Source: Brachypterus glaber (Eukaryota; Arthropoda; Insecta; Coleoptera; Kateretidae). Taken from it: DNA of 64,000 nt. The DNA is taken from positions 42,359,249 to 42,423,248 of the forward strand of contig OY294050.1 in NCBI GenBank assembly GCA_958510825.1, written 5' to 3'. Below are positions 10,021 to 21,900 of the stretch, one piece after another. The first letter of the stretch is position 1; each line of letters opens with the position of its first letter. The notes under the pieces were generated by a model. The model did no database searches, was not told the DNA's origin, and worked only from the letters and a program-made list of their open reading frames with translations. The translations under genes were made by a program, and so were the position numbers.

Positions 10021-12572
10021 CACGGTTCGGCAGAAAGTAAAAAAAAACGTCAATGTCAAGTTTTGATACAAGTAACAGACATTTTTAATGCTTTAAACCC
10101 TAATATCTCGGAAAAAAAATGTATTTTAGGAAAAAATTGTTTATAACATTTATTGAGAAATTAAAAAAAAATCTGTCATATAAGTGCTAAATTAATAAAA
10201 TACAGTAATAATTAACTTAATTATAACCAAAAAACGCTAAAAATAGGAGTTTTACCCCATTCTTACCCCCTTACCCCCATTCGATTACCCTCAAAATCTA
10301 ATCAGCTCTTCAAAATATAAAAAGAAACAAAAAAAAAACACTTGTCGATATCTTTTCTAGAAATGGAGTTATCCAGTTTACAGCCAGACAGACATACAGA
10401 CAGACAGACGCAACACTTTTTTACTGATTTCGACTCAGGAAGGTCTTAAACGTAGAGAAATAGGCAACGTTCAAGTATTACGTAACGCTATAGAGAGGGG
10501 GGGCTCGAAAACGTTACGCCGCGTTACAGAGGGGGGTGGGCGTCAGTAAAAATGTTGCGTAACACTTAAAAAATTATAAACTTAATTATAAAATGTTTAT
10601 TGCATCACGTTTTTAACAATAATCTAGGCCTAAGATACCGATTCGTTGCAATTTTATTGCATACGGCATTCACTAAATCCTCTAAACAAAAAAAAATAGA
10701 GATGGAAAACCATAGGCAATAACCGGTTTTCGGTTAACCGGTTGCGGAAATTACCTCAAACCGGTTTTTGGTTAAAACACGGAAGCAATAACCGGTTTAA
10801 ACCTTAAAGCAAATTTTCCTTTCAAAATTTCTTTACTTTTTGTAAAAAAAATGTTACGTAACAAATGGGAGGGGGGGGGGGCGGGGGTCTTGAAAACGTT
10901 ACGCCTCTTTACATGGGGGGGGGGTGAAAAATGGCCAAATTTTGCGTTACGTTCCCACATGAAAAAAACATGAAAAAAACATGGTCAAAGATTTGACTTT
11001 TTGGCGAAGATTTCAATACATCGTCACTCTTAGTAGTACTAAGTGCCGATGTAAAAGTTGATAGGGAATTATGTTCCGCTTGATGTCGTAGTCACGGTTC
11101 ACCTGGGCGATTTTAAATAAAAAATTCGTGGACCCCTACATTTTTTGGACTAAAACATACATGATGACATAAAAAATCAATTTCCATTTGAAAGAAAATC
11201 GTAAAAGACACTTTTTTAGAAAGATAAAAAAACGTTTTTTTTGAGTAATAGTGTCAAAAAATTCCGATTTGCGAAATCGACAAACGCTCTCTGGTTCAAA
11301 AGTTGCTCCTTAGTAAAAAACAGTGGCCACTCAAAAATGAGCCAAATCGATTAATGTTTAGAGGTAGCTCAAAGCACTCAAACTTTGAAAAATATCGGTA
11401 CCTGTTTTTCGGAAAAAAAGTGATTGTATATAAAATTAAGGAAATTTTGGAGGGTTTCTTTGGTAATATTTAGAAACGATACTAATTGTGAGAAAACTAA
11501 AAAAAATATATTTCCCCTTCCCTTAAGTTAGAACATAAAAAAATCGCCAATTATTTGAAGATTTTGCGAAAATTTGTTGAAAATGGGACATAACTTCCTT
11601 AGGAATGATTTTTTGACCAAGGTGCATATAAACTTTTTCTATGTTTTTAATGCTAAATAACCACTCATTACTAAAATATTTGTTTTTTGCTTTATACTTT
11701 TTAATTTTTTTATTTTTGGTTCTTCATGCGCAAAAATTTACTTTTAAATGCATTTATCTTTAAAACGGTTAAACCTGCGATGTTAAACCACAGAAACTTT
11801 TTTGTGTATTTTTACATAAAAAAGTATTCCAACCAAAAAATAAAAAAAAGTACACCGAAAAAAGTGTTAGGCAAAAAACAGAAAATCCACCCGGTTTCTA
11901 ATCTAAATTAATTTTTTTTACTCAACTTGAGGAAAAAAATTATGTTTTCTGTATAGTCATGTAGGTTAACATGTATATATGCTTATATACTAATATTAAA
12001 TTTTGCAGATTTTTTATTTAAAACTATTTTTTATGCACTTTTAAAAAATTAAATTTTCGCGAAATCTTCAAATAATTGGCGATTTTTTCATGTTCTAACT
12101 TAAGGAGAGGGGGGATATAATTGTTTTAGTTCTTACATTTAGTATTGTTTCTAAATATTACCAAAGAAACCCTACAAAATTTCCTCAATTTTTATCGGTA
12201 TCAGTTTTTATCCGAAAAACAGGTACCGATTTTTTTTTAAGTTTGAGTGCTTTGAGCTACCTCTAAACATTTATCGACTTGGCTCATTTTTGAGTGGCCA
12301 CTGTTTTTTACTAAGGAGCAACTTTTAAGCCAGGGAGTGTTTTTGATTTTGAAAATCGCGATTTTTTGACACACCTTATTACTCAAAAAAACGTTTTTTT
12401 ATCTGTCTAAAAAAGTGTATCTTTTACAATTTTCTTTCAAATGGGATTTGATTTCTGATGTCATCAGTTATGTTTTAGTCCAAAAATTGTAGGGGTCCAC
12501 GAAATTTTTATTTAAAATCGCCCAGGTGAACCGTGTAGTTCTTTTTTTTTTCATTTTTTCTACCGAACCGTG
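10021..12572. mobile_element. CACGGTTC-family element (outer copy)
   Basis: The left end CACGGTTCGGCAGAAA is at 10021 and the right end TTTCTACCGAACCGTG finishes at 12572. The flanking TAAT (10017-10020 and 12573-12576) is a 4-bp duplication. Its body holds a stretch with ACAGACAGACAGAC (10380-10410) that recurs at 31184-31860 and 41279-41870, direct G-rich repeats around GAAAACGTTACGCC (10500 and 10895), and a second family member nested at 11093-12535. Confidence 0.75.
11093..12535. mobile_element. CACGGTTC-family foldback (nested copy)
   Basis: Inverted arms of roughly 600 bp (about 11093-11700 and 11930-12535) begin CACGGTTCACCTGGGCGATT and end with its reverse complement. The 4-bp duplication TAGT flanks it (11089-11092, 12536-12539). 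The right end of the outer host element survives as just 37 bp. No gene is visible. A 61-codon frame near 11726 lies in the AT-rich centre and is not credible. Confidence 0.85.
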
Positions 12573-12604
12573 TAATAAAATTGCGGCACATAAGCTTATC
12601 AACA

Positions 12605-12610
12605 TTTATT
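12605..12610 (-). promoter_or_regulatory. GCN1 poly(A) signal
   Basis: On the - strand an AATAAA lies 21 nt past the GCN1 stop codon. The 3' UTR would be very short, and the expected cleavage zone falls next to the CACGGTTC-element boundary at 12572-12576. Confidence 0.7.
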
Positions 12611-12630
12611 ACATTAAAATACAACAATAA

Positions 12631-12987
12631 TCATGTTAGCAATGTATCATCCAATTCTTCTTCTTTGCCCTCTGACTGTGTCAAAATCTTTTTCAAAACT
12701 TTCGTCACGACGTCTTGTAAACTCTCTTTTGCTCCCGCATCCAAATAATTTAAGTAGTTCAAATAAACAGAATCATCCTTGACCTCCTTCAGCTTTAGAA
12801 TTGCTATTAAAGCAAATTCGGAGTTCGCTTTGACATAGCTGTTTTTCTCTTTTGTTCCATTCACTAAGGCTGGTAACAGTGATTTCACTAAATCTGGTGA
12901 CATTTCGTTGGTGGGTGTGTTTTTGGCTAAATATATTGAAACCCTCGCTAAAAGCTGTTTTACTTCATTGCTGTTGTTGTTCATAGA
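12631..12987 (-). CDS. GCN1: GCN1 last exon
   Basis: Encodes 118 residues plus stop: [55 protein letters not shown] and the terminal ELDDTLLT. Human GCN1 ends in a very similar VDDTILT after a comparable SEYA..LL block, so the C-terminus is complete. The acceptor TTCTTTTCAG lies at 12988 onward. The open frame upstream to 13020 is intron. Confidence 0.97.
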   Translation of the reverse strand, partial: SMNNNSNEVKQLLARVSIYLAKNTPTNEMSPDLVKSLLPALVNGTKEKNSYVKANSEFALIAILKLKEVKDDSVYLNYLNYLDAGAKESLQDVVTKVLKKILTQSEGKEEELDDTLLT

Positions 12988-15900
12988 CTGAAAAGAAATA
13001 GGCTGTTTTAGTATGCACACGTCCCACCAAGTGGGAATAGTTTTTAAAAAAATAGCAAACTTAGGTGATGATAAATTATGTGAGCAAAGGGTCTGTACAA
13101 TTCAAACCCTCTGAGAACGAAATCCTAATGAGCGCCAGTTCTTAAATAGTGGTAAAAGTTCTTCCGCAGACTGCATGCTAAACAACAATAAGAAACTGCA
13201 AATTCTTTTGCACAATTCTAATAGTGTTTTTGTTGCTGATTTCAATTCTATTTAGATCAAATCTGTATCTCTTTTTTGAGAAAAGCAAAACACAAAATAG
13301 CCTACAAATTTATATATCGTCATCTAAAGGCTCTAACGGTCTAACTCCAAAACGTCATATTTTTCAGGAGACGTAAAAAACGATTTAAAACTTAATTATA
13401 GCAATTTAGAACTTTAAAACTAGCTTGTTCACAGGTAAAAATGTTTGAAATGTGTTAATGTATTTAAAACTTTTCATTGTTATCTATTTTATATAAATTA
13501 TTTGAAAATTAAATTTTAACCACAGAATCTAAATTCACTAATGGTCTAACTCCAAGGGAAGATAAAAGAGGATACCTATCGTATTATGTCGCGTAATATT
13601 ATTACAAAAAAATTATATTTTTATATTTAATATATAATACTACTACTAGGTAGGCATAATATATATACATTATTAATGGCAATAATTATAATTATCATCA
13701 AACAGTAAATTAACAAATATTTGAAATGGGATCCCCTGTTGTCGAGAAATAGTTTGACATTAGTGACAGTTCTCATTTAATTGTTTTCTCACAATCATAT
13801 GATGGAGTTAGACACTTAGCGATTTAAAATATTTACATTTTTGCATTTTTTGAGGCTGATATTAGTTTAATGAAACTTTTTTTTTTTTTGAAGTATGTTG
13901 GTAATCAGATAATGAAGCAAATTTGATAAAAATCTCATTTTTGAAAAATTTGGACAACTAGAGCCTTTAGTGGACGATATGTATGTCAACAGGAAATATG
14001 TTTTTTATTTACCTTTAGTTTTCTTGGTTTTATATTTAATACAACATATTATTATGGAAGCTCAACACTGTTTAATGGGTTGCCTAACCGCAAGCATATT
14101 TTAAATCAAGGAAAATTTGACAGTTTACTAATTAAATTTTATTTCTGTGGATATGCTACCATATGACTGTAAAATTTTACAATGTTTTACATTTCATGAG
14201 AAAATATTGATATTTTTTTTATAAAATGTAAGGTAACTAAATCATAAATTAAATAATTTTTATAAAATCTAGACATTAATAAAACATATTAAGTTATACT
14301 GACCTGGGTCTAAATAGTAAGGTTATAACTATGGTTTTATTTTTGACATGAAAAACAGAAATGTTTGGACTAAAAAACATAAAAGACATCAAAAACAGTC
14401 TGTAATAAAAGGTGGAAAATGCTATATAAAACGAGGTGAGTAAAATTCGTAGAATTTACAACGTAAATATCTAAACAAAATTAGGCAAACCTACATACAT
14501 AAATATCAAACTAGGGTAATATGAAAATATCAAACAAGTGTGATATAAGGCGTTTTCTAAAGAACAAAACAGTGTGGTAAATGTCATTTTCATAGGGGAT
14601 CGTAGGAAATTAGTATATTACATAACTAGTGTGGAAAGTGACATATTTCATGCGAGTGAGAAGGTTTACGAACGAGTCTATGAAATACACTTTCCAACGA
14701 GTTATGTACACTATTTTTCCTACGATCCCGAAAAAATATGAAGTTTCTTAATTTAAAATTTTCTAATTTTTATTAATTTTTAAGAAAAACAAAGCACAAA
14801 AAAAATATAAATAGCATACAAATTTATATATGTAGGTATGTCAAACAGGAAATATGATTTTCATTTAGCTTTAGTTTTCTTGATTTTATATTTAATACAA
14901 TACATAGCTGTTTAATGGGTTGCCTATTCCTAAATAAATGCGAACTTGAGTTTGCTTATTAAATTAGATTTCTGTGGTTATGCTGCCATATAAGACAGTA
15001 AAATTGTACTGTTTTACATTTCATAAGAAAAATACCGTGTATTTTGATGTTTTTTATGTAATGTAAGGTAACTAAATAAAAAATTAGGTAATTTTTATAA
15101 GATCTAGACAAGACAGTAATGGTGAAAATAGTACTATATTTTCTATTTTTGACATGAAAAACAGAAATATTTGATTAAAACACTTAAAAGATATAAAAGG
15201 CTGTGGTGAAAGGTGGAAAATGGTTTATAAAACAAGATGAATTAAATTCGTACGAGGTAAATATCTAAATAAAATTAGGCAAACCTCCATACATAAATAT
15301 CACACGAGTGTGATATAAAAATATCAAACTAGTGCGATATGAGGCGTTTTCTACAAAAGAGTGTGCTAAATGTCATTTTCATAGAGGAAAAGATTTTTGT
15401 TAAGTCTCCACTATTTTTTCTGACATAAAACGTCACATTAAGGTACCCCACTATTTATCTACTGTTAGAGTGCTAAAAAAAATCTACATTCAAAATTTTA
15501 ATAAGAAATAAAATGTTATAAATTTTCTTGGATTTTTTTGCTAATGCTGTGTTGAAAGGTGGAAAATGGTTTATAAAACAAGGTGAATAAAATTCGTAGA
15601 ATCTACGAGGTAAATATCTAAATAAAATTAGGCAACCCTCCATACATAAATATCACACTAGGGTGATATGAAAATATCAAACTAGTGCAATATGAGGCGT
15701 TTTCTAAAGAACAAAAGAGTGTGCTAAATGTCATTTCATAGAGGCTCGTAGGAAAAGATTCTTGTTAAGTCTCCACTATTTTTCTAGACATAAAACGTCA
15801 CATTAAGGTACTCCACTGTTTATCTACTGTTAGAGTGCCAAAAGAATCTACATTCAAAATTTTAATAAGAAATGTTATAAATTTTCTTGGATTTTTTTTG

Positions 15901-18900
15901 CTAATCGCCTAAGTAGTAATTAAAACTACATTTAAACCAAAAAGTAGGTTAAATTAGGGTATACATGGTTTTTTATATAGAGTACTAAATTTAAGAGGTG
16001 TTTCTACATTCAAGCATTCCTAAATGAAAACAAACTTGACAGTTTGCTAGTTAAATTAGATTTCTGCGGTTATGTTGCCATATAAGACAGTAAAATTGTA
16101 CTCTTTTACATTTTATAAGAAAAATAGTGTGTATTTTGATGTTTTTTTATAAAATGTAAGGTAATTAAATCAAAATTAAGTAATTTTTATAAAATCTAGA
16201 CAGTAATGGTCAAAATAGTAACGTTATAATTATAGTTTCTATTTTCGACAGAAATATTTGGTTCAAAAAAGGTTGTGGTGAAAGGTGGAAAATGGTAATA
16301 AAACAAGGTGAATAAAATTCGTAGAATCTACGAGGTAAATATCTAAATAAAATTAGGCAACCCTCCATACATAAATATCACACTGGGGTGATATGAAAAT
16401 ATCAAGGAAGTGTGATATAAGGCGTTTTCTAAAGAACAAAAGAGTGTGCTAAATGTCATTTTCATACAGGATCGTAGGAAAACATACTTTCCTACCTTGG
16501 CATATTATTCTTACCTTAACAAACGGTACAAAAAGTCCAAACGAAAATGGTAACAAAACAAGGTGAATAAAATTCGTAGAATCTACGAGGTAAATATCTA
16601 AATAAAATTAGGCAACCCTCCATACATAAATATCACACTGGGGTGATATGAAAGATATGAAGAAGAAGATGGGAGGAAATGAAAAACTTCCTCCTGAAAA
16701 GCTATTTAAATGTTGCAAAAAGCCTCTATCTGTAGTAATTTGCATTAAATGTAAAGCGGTATTCCATCCTAGCTGCGTAGAAAGGAAAAATCTTAAAACT
16801 ATCTCAAAAAGTGAAGTAATTTGTTGTGAAGAGGATGACCTAACCTCAAATCAGGCATGCGATAAAAGTTTTATAGAACAAATTAAGCTATTAAAGGCAC
16901 TTACAACCCAAAAAGATGTAGCAATAAAGGATAAAGAAGAAATCATAACTCTACTACAAGAAAAAGTCAAACAACTTGAAGAAAAACTCAAAAATATTGA
17001 ACATAAACCGATTAGTAATGTCCAAAGAAGCTACGCCTCTGTCTCAAAAGAGAGTGTAATTGTTGTTAAACCAAGTATTCCTGGTGAAAGCAGAAAAGCC
17101 AAGGAAGAAATAATGCAAAAACTAAAACCTGCCGATATGGAAATAGGAATATCTAGTATTAGAAATGGTAAAGATGGAGCGGTTATCATTAAATGTAGGG
17201 ATGAAAATGAAGCAAACAGAGTAAAAACTGATATTGAAAACAGTCTTGGCCAAAACTATACTTCCACAATACCTAATAAAAAGAATCCTCAAATTAAGAT
17301 CATTGGAATTGAAAACAACTATGCTGAACAAGAGCCTTTGTTATTGGAAACAATAAGAAAACAAAACAAGGATATAATTAAAACTGAAAGCAAATTGTCA
17401 CTTAAATTCTTTAAAAAAATGAAAAAGATGTATTTTGCTATCTTCGAATGTGATCCAGAAACTTTTAAAAATATTATGTCCCAAGGGAAAGTGTTTATAG
17501 GTTATAAATCATGCCCAACTTTTGAACAAGTAAATGTATTTCGCTGTTTTAAATGCTGTCAATACAATCATGGCTCAAGAGATTGTAAACACAAATCAAC
17601 TTGTGGAAAATGCTCAAGTACAGATCATGAAACTAGAGATTGCCAGTCTAAATGCTATAAATGTATTAACTGCCTAACATTAAACAACAGATATAACATG
17701 GAAAATGATATAAACCATAGCGCGTATGATGTCAGCTGTCCCATATATATAAGAATGCAGAATTACACTAAACAACAAGTTTCTTATGATTAGCAACCAA
17801 GAAATGAAAATAAATCCAAAACTAATCAAATACACATATTTCACCAAAATGTACAATGCTTATCCAACAAAACACTAGAACTAGAAATATTTTTAAATGA
17901 AACTGAAGTAAAACCAGACCTATTATGCCTAACCGAGCATTGGTTGACTGGAGATTCTTTTCTAAACTTGGACGGATATGAAGTTATTTCGCAATTTTCC
18001 AGACAAAAGACAATACATGGTGGTGCAGCTATATATAGTAATAAAAAAATGGTTTTTGAAGAAGTTGAAATTATAAAAAAACTAAGTGTTGAAAGTCATA
18101 TTGAATGCGCATGCGTTGTGAACAGAACTGAAAAAATAGGTGTCATTTGTATATACAGAACAGGATTAGGAAACCTCGAAACATTCTCTGAGAGACTGGA
18201 GGAGATACTGGACCAAATTCAGGTGAAATTTAAGCTATATAGATTTGTCATTTGCGGAGACTTTAACATAAATCTTTTGGAACCTAATAAGTCAAAACCT
18301 TTTTTAGACCTTTTAAGTGCAAATAATTTTTACCATACAATAAGTGAACCAACCAGGGTTAGAAAAAAATCAGCGACTCTAATTGACAATTTTTTTGTAA
18401 ATTTTAAAAATTTCTCAAATGTAAAAGTTTTGAAAAACGCACTCTCAGATCACTATGCCCAAATAATTAGTTTAGACATCCAAGATAAAACCATCTGCGA
18501 AAAAAAAACCTTTTTAAAAAAAACTTTTTCCAAAAATAAGTTAGAACATTTTAGGCAAGAGCTAATATCAGTAAACTGGGATGATATATATAACTCTAGC
18601 AATGTAAACAAGGCATACAACTCTTTTTTACAAATAATAACTAACACAATGAATCGGATTTTTCCTACAAAAAAGTTTAACATACAAAACAAACAAAAGG
18701 CATGGATAACTTCAGGAATAAAGGTGTCAAGCAAACAAAAACGTATACTCTATAATCAGTTTATTGAAGGCGAGGTTTCAAATGAGAAATATAAAAAATT
18801 TGCAAAAATATTAAAAAATGTCGTAAATGAAGCAAAAAAAATGTCAAACAACAAATATATCAGGGACTCCGATAGCAAAACAAAGGCTACCTGGTCTTTA

Positions 18901-21900
18901 GTTAAAAAAGTAACACAAAAAAAACAAACAAAAACAACAACTCTGAAAAACTTTTCTAAAAAATACGAAAACTCGCAAGAGACTTTAAATAAACTTAATG
19001 AATATTTTTTAAATGCTTGTCCGGAAGTTAATAAAAATAATACAGTCAACCTAGAAAATATAAATGAGTGTAATTCTTCAATTCTGTTAAAACCATCAAA
19101 CCCAAATGAGGTTGTAAAATGTATTAAAAATCTAAAAAATATTAAATCAGTTGGTGAAGACCAGGTACCCATCTGTTTGTTAAAAGAGTCTGCTGATATT
19201 ATAGCATTTCCACTGACACACATAATAAATTTGGCTTTCCGCACAGGTATCTTCCCAGATAGATTAAAAATTGCGCAGATAAAGGCTCTACATAAAAAAG
19301 GGAAAAAGGACGAAGAAAAAAATTACAGACCAATTTCTCTGTTGTCAAATATTAGTAAAATTTTCGAAAAACTTATTTATAATAGATTCACAGATTTTTT
19401 AGAATTAAATTTAGTGCTTTCCAATAATCAAAATGGTTTCAGAAAGGGAAAATCTACAATAAGAGCTGTTTACCAAGCATTAACAAAAATTTTAAATTCA
19501 CGTAACCTAGGTAAACTAACACTAGCAATGTGCATCGATTTAAGTAAAGCCTTTGATAGTGTTAATTTTGAGACCCTGTGCGGAAAGCTAGAAAGGTATG
19601 GTATCCGTGGAAATGCTTTACTTCTCATAAAATCATATCTAACTAACCGCTATCAATGTGTAATAGAAACAGATGAAAATGGAAATATTTTAAAATCAAA
19701 TTTAGTTTTAATTAATAAAGGTGTACCCCAAGGGTCTATTTTGGGCCCCCTTTTATATATTCTCTATACTAATGAGATCCCAAATACTGTAGATGAGTTT
19801 GTTACGCTCTATGCTGATGATATAACCATGATAATTAGTGAAAAAGATGAAAATGTACTATTAACAAAAACAGCAAGTTCTTTAAATCTTTTAGAAGAAT
19901 ATTTTACCACAAATGATTTAACTTTAAACATTGAAAAAACTCAAATTATATCGTTTAGTAATAGAGACAAAAAAGACCTAGTTTTACCATACAAGGAAAT
20001 AAATTTAAATTCTGTAGAAGAAGTAAAGTTCTTAGGGTTACACATTGATAGAAGGTTGGATTGGAAAGCGCATGTTGATTTTGTTGCTAAAAATATCTCA
20101 AAATACTGTTATGCACTTAAAATTTTATCAGAAAGTGTTGATTCAAAAACAGCGCTAATCGCATACCACGCATATATAAATTCTAGAATCAGATATGGCA
20201 TAATATTTTGGGGTAACTCGGTAGACAGTGACAGAATATTAATATTACAAAAAAGATGTATCAGAAATATTTACAAACTAAAAGTTACAGACAGTTGTAG
20301 AGATATTTTTAGCAGCAACAACATTCTGACTCTGGTTGGCTTATATGTGTTTGAATGCGTTAAGTTTGTAGTCGAAAATAAGGATTTATTTATTGATTGT
20401 AAAAGCCAAGAGGTATATGATACAAGAAAAAAGGTAGAACTTGAAAATGTTAAATGTAATTACACCTATATTCAAAAAAACGTTCACTATAGTATAATTA
20501 GGATCTATAATAGTTTTCCTAGTCATGTAAGAAGTCTCCCAAGTGACAAACTAAAACGTGTCTTGAAATCATACCTGGTCAGTAAATCCTTCTATACTCT
20601 CAGCGAATTTTTCGAGGATAAAGGTAGAGAAAACATTTAAAACATTTAAAATTTAACTTTCTAGATCTAGATATTTTCTTCTTTTGTATGTACTATAATT
20701 TTTAAGTAAAACAAGTTTATGTATTAATATTGTAATAATTATATTTGTAATTTTGACATGTTCAACACCCTCCGGGGTATCTCTGAGCAAATAAATGATA
20801 ATCTAATCTAATCTAATCTATCAAGGAAGTGTGATATAAGGCGTTTTCTAAAGAACAAAAGAGTGTGCTAAATGTCATTTTCATACAGGATCGTAGGAAA
20901 ACATACTTTCCTACCTTGGCATATTATTCTTACCTTAACAAACGGTACAAAAAGTCCAAACGAAAATGGTAATAAAACAAGGTGAATAAAATTCGTAGAA
21001 TCTACGAGGTAAATATCTAAATAAAATTAGGCAACCCTCCATACATAAATATCACACTGGGCTGATATGAAAATATCAAGGAAGTGTGATATAAGGCGTT
21101 TTCTAAAGAACAAAAGAGTGTGCTAAATGTCATTTTCATACAGGATCGTGAAAAAACATACTTTCCTACCTTGGCATATTATTCTTACCTTAACAAACGG
21201 TACAATGATCTGACTGGGCAACTTTTCCTTCTTCACCATTAAATAGTGTATTAAATATCCACAAGATCTGATGGCTATTTTGTTTAACACAACGTTGCTA
21301 CAAGTGAGCTGACTTAACAATGTTTTAACCAGTGGTACATTATATTGTTCCGAGTCGTTCCATAATTTTTCTGGTCCTTCTTTTATTAGAACGGTTAAGG
21401 CAGAACCACGAGATTCTTGTACGTTCGTACTATCTGCATTCTCGACATAACCTAAAATAATAATAATAATAATGTACTTTATTGAGTAAAAAGTTACAAC
21501 AAAAGGCCATCGACCAAGGTCCTTCAGCCTGTAAATTCAAAATATATAATAGACCTTAAAAAAAAGTGATAATTATTCATAAATCTAATTATTTGATAGT
21601 TAAAAAAAAAAAAAAACAAATTTTAGTTAAAGACATTTAGTAATTTTGGATAAGTTCTTTAAGTGTGTTTTCTGGGAATCTACATCGCACTCTATTTGCA
21701 TTTCTGTTTAGTGTGAGTGCATCTATTTTTTCTAAATGATGTGGGTTTTCTGCGAATTTGTCTTTCAGTCGTTGCCTGCGTTCAGATATAGGTTCTATTT
21801 CGAGGGTTTCGTATAGGTATTGATTGGGAGGGTTATGGAGCGGGTTTTGAGGGTGGCGTATTTTTGTAATTTTCCTTAAGCACTTCGTTTCGGCCACTTC

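Larger units (their letters stand above)
16654..20820 (+). mobile_element. Coding-complete LINE (Jockey/CR1-like group)
   Basis: Contains intact ORF1 and ORF2, an AATAAA at 20790-20795 and a tail of TCTAA units (about 20798-20820). Comparison with the uninterrupted repeat unit (near 21062) places the left junction at about 16654 and the right junction at about 20820. There is no clear target duplication and possibly a 1-base loss. Essentially no 5' UTR precedes ORF1, so the copy is probably 5'-truncated just ahead of its coding region. It lies antisense to GCN1. Confidence 0.9.
16285..21207. repeat. Triplicated ~254-bp unit containing the GCN1 splice donor
   Basis: Copy A spans about 16285-16540. 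Copy B runs from about 16541 to 20965 once the inserted LINE is removed. Copy C spans 20966-21207 and ends in the real exon. Each carries AAACAAGGTGAATAAAATTC near its start and CTTACCTTAACAAACGGTAC at its end. The latter is the - strand donor GTAAG plus the last ~16 bases of exon 21189-21451. Donor positions are 16510-16514, 20929-20933 and 21184-21188. Confidence 0.85.

Noticed and set aside
11726..11911. 61-codon + strand frame
   Set aside because: Located in the AT-rich centre of a foldback; lysine/asparagine-rich by composition.
18453..19244. Antisense frames over the LINE
   Set aside because: Shadow of LINE ORF2.
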